From a virus, in IMG/VR virus record IMGVR_UViG_3300037222_000116, positions 23,903 to 87,902 of that record: DNA of 64,000 nt, one strand, 5' to 3'. Below are positions 39,933 to 47,471 of the stretch, piece after piece. The notes under the pieces are model-generated. The model did not search any database and had not been told where the DNA came from. It worked only from the letters and a program-made list of their open reading frames with translations. Position numbers and translations under genes: made by a program. The number at the start of each line of letters is the position of its first letter. The stretch's first letter is position 1.

Positions 39933-40838
39933 ATGAAGCGCGCATTTCGTAACACCAACTTTCGTCCTGATTCACTCGCCCGCATTGCTCAGATGGATAG
40001 CATTGTCCGCGAGTACGCGAGGCAGAACCTTCGCCTGACAGCCCGCCAGCTCTACTACCAATTCGTCAGCCGCGACTTCATTCCCAACACGCCACGCAGC
40101 TACAAGAACTTGACGTCGCTGCTCGCCGACGCGCGCTACGCCGGGCTGGTCGATTGGGATGCGATCGAGGACCGCGGGCGCGAGGCCGACACGCCGTCGC
40201 AGTGGGAAAACATTTCGGGCCTCGTAGACAGTGCTGCGCGCGCGTTTCGTCTTCCCCGCTGGCGTGGGCAGGATACCTACGCTGAGTTGTGGGTTGAGAA
40301 GCAAGCCCTCGCGGGCGTCCTCGAACCGCTCGCGCGTGAGTTCCACGTCACGCTGATGGTCAACAAGGGCTATTCGTCGGCGTCAGCCATGTACGCCAGT
40401 GCGCAACGCATCCAGCAAGGTGTTGAAGCATGTGACAGCGAGCAGGAGGCGACCGTCTTCTACCTCGGGGACCACGATCCCTCGGGTGAAGACATGGTTC
40501 GCGACATCACCGATCGGCTCACCGAGTTCGGGTGCGACGTCAACGTCGAGAAGCTCGCGCTGACGATGGAGCAAGTGCGGCAATACAACCCGCCGCCGAA
40601 CCCCGCCAAGACGACAGACAGCCGCTATGCCGCCTACGCTGCCGAGCATGGCGGGTCGAGCTGGGAGGTCGATGCGCTGCCGCCGAACGTGCTGTCGCAG
40701 ATCATCCGCGACGCCTTCGAGAACATCATCGACGGCGATCTCATGGACGCCATCAAGACCCGTGAGCAAACCTTGATCGGTGAGTTGCGCACAGCAGCGC
40801 GAACGCTCGACGAAACGGTTTCCTCCGACGAGGAATAG
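39933..40838 (+). CDS. TopoVI-A/Spo11-like TOPRIM protein (Mini-A-like)
   Basis: A 301-residue protein. N-terminal LTARQLYYQFVSRDFIPNTPRSYKNLTSLLADARYAGLVDW fits the winged-helix domain of Topo VI subunit A and Spo11, with R-x-x-Y-Y holding the candidate DNA-cleaving Tyr. The TOPRIM part has LWVEKQALAG (acidic residue) and FYLGDHDPSGEDMVRD (DxD). No GHKL ATPase partner is visible nearby. Stand-alone A-subunit homologues (Mini-A) are known in mobile elements. It could relax or cut DNA in replication or recombination. AGGAG precedes the ATG. Confidence 0.8.
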   Translation: MKRAFRNTNFRPDSLARIAQMDSIVREYARQNLRLTARQLYYQFVSRDFIPNTPRSYKNLTSLLADARYAGLVDWDAIEDRGREADTPSQWENISGLVDSAARAFRLPRWRGQDTYAELWVEKQALAGVLEPLAREFHVTLMVNKGYSSASAMYASAQRIQQGVEACDSEQEATVFYLGDHDPSGEDMVRDITDRLTEFGCDVNVEKLALTMEQVRQYNPPPNPAKTTDSRYAAYAAEHGGSSWEVDALPPNVLSQIIRDAFENIIDGDLMDAIKTREQTLIGELRTAARTLDETVSSDEE

Positions 40839-40858
40839 CAAGAAAATCGAAAAATAAT

Positions 40859-40887
40859 TTGACGGCGTGTTGCAGAATTGCTACAGG
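40859..40887 (+). promoter_or_regulatory. operator-promoter (GTTGCAGAATTGCTAC)
   Basis: TTGACG (40859-40864), 17-nt spacer containing operator 40869-40884, then TACAGG (40882-40887). A CTGCAAC arm lies downstream, as at 38070. A leader of about 50 nt with GGGAGGA leads to the ParB-like gene. Confidence 0.7.
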
Positions 40888-40936
40888 TCAGGAAAGCATT
40901 TCTGCAACACCACCGACAACGGGAGGAACAGACAAA

Positions 40937-41917
40937 ATGGCAAACGGCATCCTCAAGACCCTCGACGCAGGCCGCGAAGAAATCTTCCTCGTCGATCCCT
41001 CCAAGTTGACCGTCATTACCGACGCGAAGCACCCGCTCTACGACCCGCGCGTCGAGCGCCCGTTCGAGGAGGCGATGGTCAAGAACATCATGGTCAACGG
41101 CGTCATCGAGCCGCTGATCGTCAAAAAGGATGGCGAGGCGTCCCTCGTCGTCATCGACGGTCGCCAGCGTCGTGTCAATGCCATCGAGGCCAATCGTCGT
41201 TTCGCCGAGCAGGGCATTGCCATTCTCAAAGTCCCGTGCCGTCTGCGCAAGGGCGACGACAAGGCGCTCTTCGGCGTGATGATCGGCAGCAACGAGATCC
41301 GCTCGAACGACGAGCTGTACGAGAAGATCACCAAGGCCAAGCGCAGCCTCGACATGGGCTACACCAACGAGGAGATCGCCGTTCAGTTCGGCGTGCATCT
41401 TCGCACCGTCGAGAACTGGATGGCCTATCTCGACTGCACGGCGTCCGTCCAGAAAGCAGTTCGTGAGGGCACGCTCACGATGACGGCAGCGCTCAAGTTC
41501 TCGAAGCTCTCCGAGGACGACCAGCGCACGGCGCTCGCCGAAGCCAAGGCCAACGGCCCGATGAAGGGCGCTGCGGCGTCGGCGGCTGCCACGCAGGCGG
41601 TCGCCGAGGTCAAGGCGTCCAAGTCCAAGGCGGGGCGTCCCAAGGGCAGCGGTGCCAAGACCAAGGAGCCCAAGGACGAGCAGGAGAAGACGCCGGGCGC
41701 GCTGCCGTCCCGGTCGCCGAAGTTCCTCAAGCGCTGGCGCATCGCACTGACCGACCAGCAGACCTCCCACGACACGTCCAAAGCCGACGCGCGCCTCGCC
41801 GGGCAGGTGCGCGACGTCATCGCGTTCATCTACAGCGGCGACCTCAAGGAGCTGTCCGACCTCCCCGAGTGCATCAAGACGGCGGCGAAGGCGGCTCGCA
41901 AAGCGAAGAAGGCGTAG
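40937..41917 (+). CDS. ParB/Srx-domain DNA-binding protein
   Basis: A 326-residue protein. The N-terminal domain has IMVNGVIEPLIVKKDGEASLVVIDGRQRRVNAIEANRR, including the ParB GxxRxxA box (DGRQRRVNA), followed by IGSNEIRSNDELYEKITKAKRSLDMGYTNEEIAVQFGVHLRTVENWMAYL, a helix-turn-helix. The C-terminus is Lys/Ala-rich. ParB proteins use CTP and bind DNA near centromere or regulatory sites. With no ParA nearby this may be a regulator rather than a partition protein. Confidence 0.8.
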   Translation: MANGILKTLDAGREEIFLVDPSKLTVITDAKHPLYDPRVERPFEEAMVKNIMVNGVIEPLIVKKDGEASLVVIDGRQRRVNAIEANRRFAEQGIAILKVPCRLRKGDDKALFGVMIGSNEIRSNDELYEKITKAKRSLDMGYTNEEIAVQFGVHLRTVENWMAYLDCTASVQKAVREGTLTMTAALKFSKLSEDDQRTALAEAKANGPMKGAAASAAATQAVAEVKASKSKAGRPKGSGAKTKEPKDEQEKTPGALPSRSPKFLKRWRIALTDQQTSHDTSKADARLAGQVRDVIAFIYSGDLKELSDLPECIKTAAKAARKAKKA

Positions 41918-41919
41918 CC

Positions 41920-42171
41920 GTGGCCCGCGACCCCGCCAAGCTGCTCGACCGCGTGATTCAGGAGTTGCAGGACGGCTATCCGATGACGGCAAGCTGCCTG
42001 CGCAGCGTTCGGGACAACGCTGCGTTCGCTGCGCCCGAGATGCGTGAGCAAAAGCTCTGGCGTGAAGTCTCGGCCATTCTCACGCGCGACGCACCAGCAC
42101 CGCCAACGGCGAAGCATTGCCCCGAGGCGTGGAAGCGCGTCGCCGACATCTGGACGAAGGGAGAGACGTAG
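41920..42171 (+). CDS. small hypothetical protein
   Basis: An 83-residue protein (GTG start, MARDPAKLLDRVIQELQDGYPMTASCLRS...). Helical; function unknown. It lies between the ParB-like and phosphatase genes with 2-nt gaps. Confidence 0.55.
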   Translation: MARDPAKLLDRVIQELQDGYPMTASCLRSVRDNAAFAAPEMREQKLWREVSAILTRDAPAPPTAKHCPEAWKRVADIWTKGET

Positions 42172-42173
42172 CC

Positions 42174-42701
42174 ATGTCCATCGTGACTGCCGTCGACGAC
42201 GTAGTCCTGCGCGGGCCGCAGCCGAGCAACATTCCGAGCGATCCGGGCTCGTGGAGCGAGTTGTCCGACATGGGTGTCAATGCCGTTCTCAAGCTCAACT
42301 TCGAGGACGAAGGTACCGACAAGCAGGCGACGGAAGTCTACGGCATGTTCGTCTACACCGAGGGCATGCACCCGTCGACGAAGGGTGTTGACATCGAAGG
42401 TTGGATTGACGAGCCCGCGTGCTTTGATCTTCAAGTGCGTGTTCGCCAGCTCGTCAACATCGTTACCAACTACCGGCGAATCTACGCCGAGTTCCCGAGC
42501 GCGAAACCGCTTCCCAAGGTCTATGTGCATTGTGTCCACGGGCACGACCGCACGGGGCTGATCATCGCGCTCTATCGGCTCGCCTGCGGCTGGACGGTCG
42601 ACGCCGCCGAGAAGGAGATGCTCGACATGGGCTTTCACCGGGGGCTGGTGGGCCTGTATCGGGCGTGGCTGGCCGCGAAAGCAACCGGGGGTGTCCTGTG
42701 A
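42174..42701 (+). CDS. PTP-like dual-specificity phosphatase
   Basis: A 175-residue protein with the Cys-based phosphatase loop VHCVHGHDRTGLI (HCxxGxDRT) near residue 121, preceded by SELSDMGVNAVLKLNFEDEG and followed by a helix CGWTVDAAEKEMLDMGF. It may dephosphorylate a protein or nucleotide. Phage examples are rare and its target is unknown. Confidence 0.8.
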   Translation: MSIVTAVDDVVLRGPQPSNIPSDPGSWSELSDMGVNAVLKLNFEDEGTDKQATEVYGMFVYTEGMHPSTKGVDIEGWIDEPACFDLQVRVRQLVNIVTNYRRIYAEFPSAKPLPKVYVHCVHGHDRTGLIIALYRLACGWTVDAAEKEMLDMGFHRGLVGLYRAWLAAKATGGVL

Positions 42702-43561
42702 GCGAGAAGCTGATCGAGGCGATGAATGCGCGTGATGGTGGCGACGGTGCGGCGGCGATGGATGTCACCGCTGCTCACGGCGGCAAAACGCGAGGACCGT
42801 ACATTCAGTTCACGCTGCTCAGTTTGCAGGAGTTCATCCAGCTCGACCGGAAAGCGATTCACATCCTGCACGACAAGCTCGGTCAGTGGCTCGACGAGCA
42901 ACTTCCGCGCAACGGCACGGTCGACGAGAACACGTTGACTCATCATTACGGATTCGGTGATGGCGACGATGTCTGGTGCAAAGGCGCACTCGACATCACG
43001 TCTCACGCCGACGTGTCCCGAGGCCCGTGCCTTCAGGTCACGCTCGACGGGCACACGGTCGAGCGCCTCGACTTCGATCAAGTCGATCAGATGACCAAGG
43101 CACTCTACGAGTGGGTTAGGAGCCATTCGCAGACGCAGCGAGCGCCGTTCGTCAGCGTGATGGTCGATGCCCTCGAAGAGCAGCTCGCCAATGCCCGAGC
43201 GGAGGTTGCTGCGCTGCGTGGTGAGGTTGTTGAGTTGAAGACCAAGAACGAAACCTTTGCCACCAATCATTTGAAGATGCTCTCGGAAGACAATTCCGAA
43301 GAACGCATCGACAAGCTGACAAAGCTCTCACACACTCGCCTGCACGAGATGCTCGTCTTGCGGGAGTACTACGAGGCACAGCGCGCTTCTAGCCGTCTGC
43401 GCACAGGAAAGACCTTTGCCTCTGCTGATCCCGCTGCCGAAGAGCGGCTTGCGCGTGCTGAGCGAGCTGCTCTTCTCCTTGGCTACCCGTGCAGCGATTG
43501 TCCCTACGACCACGCCTGCGAGCTGGACGTTGGCGGCTGCATGCGCAAGAGGAGCCGATAG
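42698..43561 (+). CDS. hypothetical protein with coiled coil and C-terminal Cys cluster
   Basis: A 287-residue protein. A globular N-terminal half (about 30-145) is followed by coiled coil (about 150-185, LEEQLANARAEVAALRGEVVELK), and the C-terminus ends YPCSDCPYDHACELDVGGCMRKR, four Cys likely binding metal. GTG overlaps the previous stop. Function is unknown. Confidence 0.65.
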   Translation: MSEKLIEAMNARDGGDGAAAMDVTAAHGGKTRGPYIQFTLLSLQEFIQLDRKAIHILHDKLGQWLDEQLPRNGTVDENTLTHHYGFGDGDDVWCKGALDITSHADVSRGPCLQVTLDGHTVERLDFDQVDQMTKALYEWVRSHSQTQRAPFVSVMVDALEEQLANARAEVAALRGEVVELKTKNETFATNHLKMLSEDNSEERIDKLTKLSHTRLHEMLVLREYYEAQRASSRLRTGKTFASADPAAEERLARAERAALLLGYPCSDCPYDHACELDVGGCMRKRSR

Positions 43562-43774
43562 GTGGACCCCAACCAGAATTTGCGTGAGCAGCGGCGTCTG
43601 GTTGCTGAGATCCAACGCGTCAGCGTGTGCTGTGTTGGCGATATGGATTCGTCGCTCGGCGAAGAGCTTGCTGAGTTGGTCAAGGCCCTCGACGAGTGGA
43701 TCTCGAAGGGCGGTTTCCTCCCGTCGGCGTGGGGAGGTTGTGACGGCGTGCATCAAGAGCCGCACCGCTCGTGA
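43562..43774 (+). CDS. small hypothetical protein
   Basis: A 70-residue protein (GTG start) with RVSVCCVGDMDSSLGEELAELVKALDEWI. Helical; function unknown. Overlaps the next GTG. Confidence 0.55.
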   Translation: MDPNQNLREQRRLVAEIQRVSVCCVGDMDSSLGEELAELVKALDEWISKGGFLPSAWGGCDGVHQEPHRS

Positions 43775-44439
43775 CCGACGACAAGAAGAAGCCGGTCGTC
43801 TTGATGCTCGGCGACGAGAGCAATCATCTTGCTCTCCAGCGGGAGCTGCTCGACTACGAGGTGCGTCGGCGTGGTGTGCTCAACAACGACAGCGACCTCG
43901 ACATGAAAGACATCTCGTGTCTGCTCTCGCCGGGACCGACGCTGACGAACAGCGCGCTGCGCGACCCGTTCACGTTCAAGCCCGACCACCGCGTCATCAT
44001 GCTCGACGGACACATGCCTGACCTCTCACCGAAGCCCGCTGACGAGCTTCGCTATTGGGCTGCTCCCGAGGGACATCACCCTTGGTCCGAGAAGCCCTAT
44101 GCTGCTCGCTGGGACTCTCCTGAATACACGGCTGACAGCGAACGCCAGAAGGCCAAGGCGCGCGAGAAGCGAGAGAAGCGCAAGGCCAAGGCCGCTGCGG
44201 TCGAGTTCCGCCATGCCTCCCGAGCTGTTTTCCCCATCAACGATCTAGACGATCGCAACGTGAGCCCGCTCGACTTCAAATGCCTTGTCTGCGGCGCTCG
44301 CGTCGACGTGCTCTGTGTTCCTGCCACCAACGGCGTCCACATGATGCGGATGGCGCAGGCGGCAACACCGGCTGGTGGTGACGCGGACAAGACGATGCGC
44401 GAGGCGATTGACATTGCCTTGGGAGGAAACAAGCCATGA
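43771..44439 (+). CDS. hypothetical protein
   Basis: A 222-residue protein of unknown function. Early charged sequence includes KDISCLLSPGPTLTNSALRDPFTFKPDHRVIMLDGHMPDLSPKP. A Lys/Arg/Ala-rich helix (about 128-150) precedes a CLVCGARVDVLCVPA segment, possibly metal binding. ATGA couples it to the NUDIX gene. Confidence 0.6.
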   Translation: MTDDKKKPVVLMLGDESNHLALQRELLDYEVRRRGVLNNDSDLDMKDISCLLSPGPTLTNSALRDPFTFKPDHRVIMLDGHMPDLSPKPADELRYWAAPEGHHPWSEKPYAARWDSPEYTADSERQKAKAREKREKRKAKAAAVEFRHASRAVFPINDLDDRNVSPLDFKCLVCGARVDVLCVPATNGVHMMRMAQAATPAGGDADKTMREAIDIALGGNKP

Positions 44440-44906
44440 CGCTCGAAGTCGTTTCCGGGGTGATTATCAGGGACGGAAGAATTCTCCTGACGCAGAGAAA
44501 AGCCACGCAGGACTTCCCGTTTCATTGGGAGTCGCCGGGCGGCAAGGTCGAGGGCATGGGCGAGAGTCATCACAGTGCCCTTCGTCGTGAGCTGGAGGAA
44601 GAAGTCGGCTTGACCTCCGTCGACATTGCCATGCAGCCTTTGTGGACCGGCAAGATCAAGCGCCAGCGGGCCGAAGACGGATACGCCTACGTCCATCTCT
44701 ACCGCTGCGAGAGCACTCCTGTCGGCGGGCTCCTACAAGAGCCAAAGCCCCTCGAAGGCCAAGGCATCGGTTGGTTCGCCGCCAACGAGTTGCAGGTGTT
44801 GCTGTTGGCTCCAGCCAATGCTCTCGCTCGTGCTTTGTTGTTCAGAGCCGTCTGTCAATCTGAGCAGAAAATAGGCCCTGCTCAGCGCTCGAAGGTTGGC
44901 CTGTGA
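44436..44906 (+). CDS. NUDIX hydrolase (MutT-like)
   Basis: A 156-residue pyrophosphatase. The box is GGKVEGMGESHHSALRRELEEEVGL, the Nudix signature with one extra residue in the first loop, preceded by SGVIIRDGRILLTQRKATQDFPFHWESP. MutT-like enzymes hydrolyse (deoxy)nucleoside triphosphates such as 8-oxo-dGTP. It fits the nucleotide-handling theme. The ATG overlaps the upstream stop. Confidence 0.88.
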   Translation: MTLEVVSGVIIRDGRILLTQRKATQDFPFHWESPGGKVEGMGESHHSALRRELEEEVGLTSVDIAMQPLWTGKIKRQRAEDGYAYVHLYRCESTPVGGLLQEPKPLEGQGIGWFAANELQVLLLAPANALARALLFRAVCQSEQKIGPAQRSKVGL

Positions 44907-45751
44907 TTACCGGACTGGTGTTGCTCGCTGCTATGGCGTTCTTCGTCGGCGGCGTGGTCGGTGCCAAGAAGCCGAGCGTCTTCTTCAGGGCCAAAGAAGA
45001 GCAGAAGCAACTCGCCGCACCAGCTCCCGGCGACCAGCAGGCCCTCGCCGACTGGAAGAAAGTGTTTCGCGAGGTCGTCATCGCCAACGACGGCGGCGTG
45101 TCGCCTGTCATGGAGCGCTTTCTTACCGACGAAGAGAGCTTTCGAGAAACGGCTGAAGCCGAGAAGCAACGCATTCTCGATGCTGCTGCTGCCCGTGAGA
45201 AAGCACTTCTCTCGAAGATCGAAGAACAGAAAGGCGCGCTGGAGACATTGCAGAAGCCGGTCGTCAAGGACCCCGAACCCTGCAAGGTCTGCGGCGAGCC
45301 ACACGACTACCCGACGACGCCGTGCCTGCTGACGCTACGCACGCCTTTGATCGACATTCCGCGCGCCGCCTTCGAGGCCGATTGGAAAGTTTGCACGTCT
45401 CCTAGTGAACGCTGGGGTGTCCTCAAGCGATGGGATGCGAAGGGCTATCGCTTTCCCAATGAGATGCGCGCACGACTGCTCAAGAACAATGCGGGCGAGG
45501 GTACTCCTACCGGAGATGGTGGTCCCGGCGCGCGCAAGATGCTGCGCCAACTGTTCGACGAACAGGACACGCCGCCGCCGAAGCCGCCCGAGCCTGTAGT
45601 CGAGAAGAGAACCTGCATCACGCCGTACCTCCACGAGCTGCTATGCATTGGCTGTCGACACGAAGCGATCTGGCACGGAGCCGACCGCGATGGCTGTTGC
45701 CTGCGCACGCACTGCCATTGCGCTCGCTTTCAAGGGGAGCCTCGCCGATGA
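44903..45751 (+). CDS. membrane-anchored coiled-coil protein with Cys clusters
   Basis: A 282-residue protein with a GTG start, N-terminal membrane helix (ITGLVLLAAMAFFVGGVVGA), then charged helix (about 75-115). CKVCGEPHDYPTTPC and a C-terminal CITPYLHELLCIGCRHEAIWHGADRDGCCLRTHCHC form Cys/His clusters likely to bind zinc. Function is unknown. Confidence 0.65.
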   Translation: MITGLVLLAAMAFFVGGVVGAKKPSVFFRAKEEQKQLAAPAPGDQQALADWKKVFREVVIANDGGVSPVMERFLTDEESFRETAEAEKQRILDAAAAREKALLSKIEEQKGALETLQKPVVKDPEPCKVCGEPHDYPTTPCLLTLRTPLIDIPRAAFEADWKVCTSPSERWGVLKRWDAKGYRFPNEMRARLLKNNAGEGTPTGDGGPGARKMLRQLFDEQDTPPPKPPEPVVEKRTCITPYLHELLCIGCRHEAIWHGADRDGCCLRTHCHCARFQGEPRR

Positions 45752-45945
45752 CCCGCCCACGCTGCGCAATGGTCGTGTTCCGCCTGACCAAGCACACGGT
45801 CAAGAAGGGCCGCTGCAAGCGCAAGGCGCGCTTCCGGTCGCTCTTGGGCTTTCATTTCTGCCACCAGCACCGCGAGAAGCTGTCAATCACGGTCACGTCC
45901 AGCTCGATGCTGCTACCGGTGGGCTGGGAACGGAGCGGCGTATGA
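45748..45945 (+). CDS. small basic zinc-binding-like protein
   Basis: A 65-residue protein: MTRPRCAMVVFRLTKHTVKKGRCKRKARF...FHFCHQHREKL. Its Cys/His set (C...C...CxxH) suggests a zinc finger, and the basic CxxxGRCKRK segment loosely recalls the 32-34 kb Cys-motif family. ATGA overlaps the preceding stop. Confidence 0.6.
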   Translation: MTRPRCAMVVFRLTKHTVKKGRCKRKARFRSLLGFHFCHQHREKLSITVTSSSMLLPVGWERSGV

Positions 45946-46082
45946 ACAAGAGAACCAAGCAGACCCTCGCCGACCTCGGCTTAGCGCTGTTCGGAGGGGC
46001 GATGTGGATGGCGATCGTGCTCCTGTGCGGGCTCGGGCTCGCGATTCTGCTTGCGTCCTGCCTCAAGGCGTGGCATTACTAA
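45942..46082 (+). CDS. small single-pass membrane protein
   Basis: A 46-residue protein: a basic start (MNKRTKQTLADLG) and one hydrophobic helix (LFGGAMWMAIVLLCGLGLAILLAS). It is last in its operon; a perfect inverted repeat follows immediately. A holin-like role is possible but unproven. Confidence 0.55.
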   Translation: MNKRTKQTLADLGLALFGGAMWMAIVLLCGLGLAILLASCLKAWHY

Positions 46083-46156
46083 CTCTAGCAAAATGTCCTT
46101 TGCTAGAGTAAATCTCATATGAGATCCTTGACAGGGCCTTGGCGGTCTGGTAGCCT
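46082..46156 (+). promoter_or_regulatory. inverted repeat, palindrome and strong promoter
   Basis: A perfect 11-bp inverted repeat (46082-46092 with 46099-46109) is followed by the 14-bp palindrome ATCTCATATGAGAT (46112-46125), then TTGACA (46128-46133), a 17-nt spacer and TAGCCT (46151-46156). The downstream gene has GGGGAGG before its ATG. It looks like a terminator or operator joined to an operator-controlled promoter. Confidence 0.7.
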
Positions 46157-46198
46157 GTTTTCGAGCGATCACCACACGCAGTAGGGGAGGAACGGACC

Positions 46199-46816
46199 AT
46201 GTCGAGCGAGAATCCAAGCCGCTTTGCCGAGCTGGCGACCGAGATGTTGGGCGCGAAGGTCGCGAGCGACGCGGTCGCACAGGTCTTCGCGAGCGCCAGC
46301 GCTGAAGTGAAGACCGCCCTCGCGGACGCGGTGCTCAAGACCATCATCAAGCGCATCCACGAACCCGCGACGAATTGGGCAATCGAGGCCGTCGTCAGCG
46401 AGCACGTCAGCGTCGCCGCACGCCTGCTCGTTGATGAGCAGCGCGGCGAGATCGAGAAGCGCGTCGCCGAGCGACTCACCGCCAAGAACATCTCGGGCTG
46501 GATCGAGCAGCAGGTTCGCGCCTACGTCGACACGGCTGCCAAGGCAGGTTGTGGCGTCGCTCGCCTCGAAGGCGGTGGGCTGATGCGCAAGCCGACGGTC
46601 GGGCGGATCGTTCACTGGACGAACTGGCAGGGCGTGGTCTGTGCGGCGATCATCACGGCGGTCGGGGATGCGACCGAACAGTCACCGCTCGGCTACGTGC
46701 GCCTGTCTGTATTCGAGGCGGGGATGCCGCAGGTACGCACGCTCGCAGGCGTGCTCTTCAGTGCGGACGGCCCGCAGCTCGATCACTGGCACTGGCCCGC
46801 ACGGGAGGACGGCTGA
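46199..46816 (+). CDS. phage hypothetical protein, helical with C-terminal beta domain
   Basis: A 205-residue protein. Residues 1-125 are helical (AELATEMLGAKVASDAVAQVFASASAEVKTALAD). The C-terminal 75 residues (MRKPTVGRIVHWTNWQGVVCAAIITAV...DGPQLDHWHWPAREDG) match a short beta domain common at the ends of phage proteins (PxVGRIVHY...AAIVTxV). Its function is unknown. It is first in the operon driven by the 46128 promoter. Confidence 0.7.
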   Translation: MSSENPSRFAELATEMLGAKVASDAVAQVFASASAEVKTALADAVLKTIIKRIHEPATNWAIEAVVSEHVSVAARLLVDEQRGEIEKRVAERLTAKNISGWIEQQVRAYVDTAAKAGCGVARLEGGGLMRKPTVGRIVHWTNWQGVVCAAIITAVGDATEQSPLGYVRLSVFEAGMPQVRTLAGVLFSADGPQLDHWHWPAREDG

Positions 46817-47184
46817 TGGCCGATCAGGTCAAAGAGTTCCTTGGCAACTGCGGCGTCGTGACGCAGGCCGAGGCCAAAGAAGGCGCCTCGGGGCTTCGCC
46901 TTCGAGCCGAAGACATGCTGCATCGGTTCCTCGCCACCGGGCATCCTCGCATCGCGCCGACGCTGCGAGAGTGCATTGACCTCGATGCAGCCCTGACGAT
47001 CTGGATGTGGCTGTTCGAGCACACAGACGTCTGCAAGACGTGCTCTGACGGCCAGATCACCAAGCGAGAGGGCGTTGGCTGCGCGCGAGGGCGGCTCATG
47101 CACCGGGCGCTGCTCGTCGACAAGGACTTCTTCGACAACTACGACGCCGACAAAGGCGCGTACCGCGTCGAGGCGAAGCGATGA
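46816..47184 (+). CDS. hypothetical protein
   Basis: A 122-residue protein, mostly helical, with an HTDVCKTCSDGQ CxxC segment. TGATGG overlap couples it to the previous gene. Unknown function. Confidence 0.6.
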   Translation: MADQVKEFLGNCGVVTQAEAKEGASGLRLRAEDMLHRFLATGHPRIAPTLRECIDLDAALTIWMWLFEHTDVCKTCSDGQITKREGVGCARGRLMHRALLVDKDFFDNYDADKGAYRVEAKR

Positions 47185-47471
47185 CTCCCAAGGACACGAA
47201 GCGCACAACCACCAGAATCACGTTCAGCGTCACGCCCGAGATGGCGTTGGCTGTCGAAGAATACCAGCGGCGCTACAACGCCCGGAGCCCATCTGAAGCA
47301 GTAAGAATGATGGTGTCGTTCGCACTGTCTCAGCCGCACGATCGGGCGCTGATGATGGCGTACCAGCAGGTGAGAGCCGACCTGTGGAGTGTTGCTCGGA
47401 AATCGTTTCAGGCGGCGTTCGACACGATCACCAACACCGTCATCGATCAGGTTGAACGGAGGGGACGCTGA
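47181..47471 (+). CDS. CopG-like RHH protein
   Basis: A 96-residue protein whose start TRITFSVTPEMALAVEEYQRRYNARSPSEAVRMMVSFAL fits a ribbon-helix-helix DNA-binding fold (strand, helix, turn NARSPSEAVR, helix). The C-terminal half is helical. A likely autoregulator of this operon, possibly acting at the palindrome near 46112, although no binding evidence exists. Confidence 0.7.
   Translation: MTPKDTKRTTTRITFSVTPEMALAVEEYQRRYNARSPSEAVRMMVSFALSQPHDRALMMAYQQVRADLWSVARKSFQAAFDTITNTVIDQVERRGR

Noticed and set aside
44459-44475. Third copy of the CTGATTATCA leader element
   Set aside because: GTGATTATCAGG here is inside the NUDIX coding sequence and lacks the TAAG part and the downstream start region.
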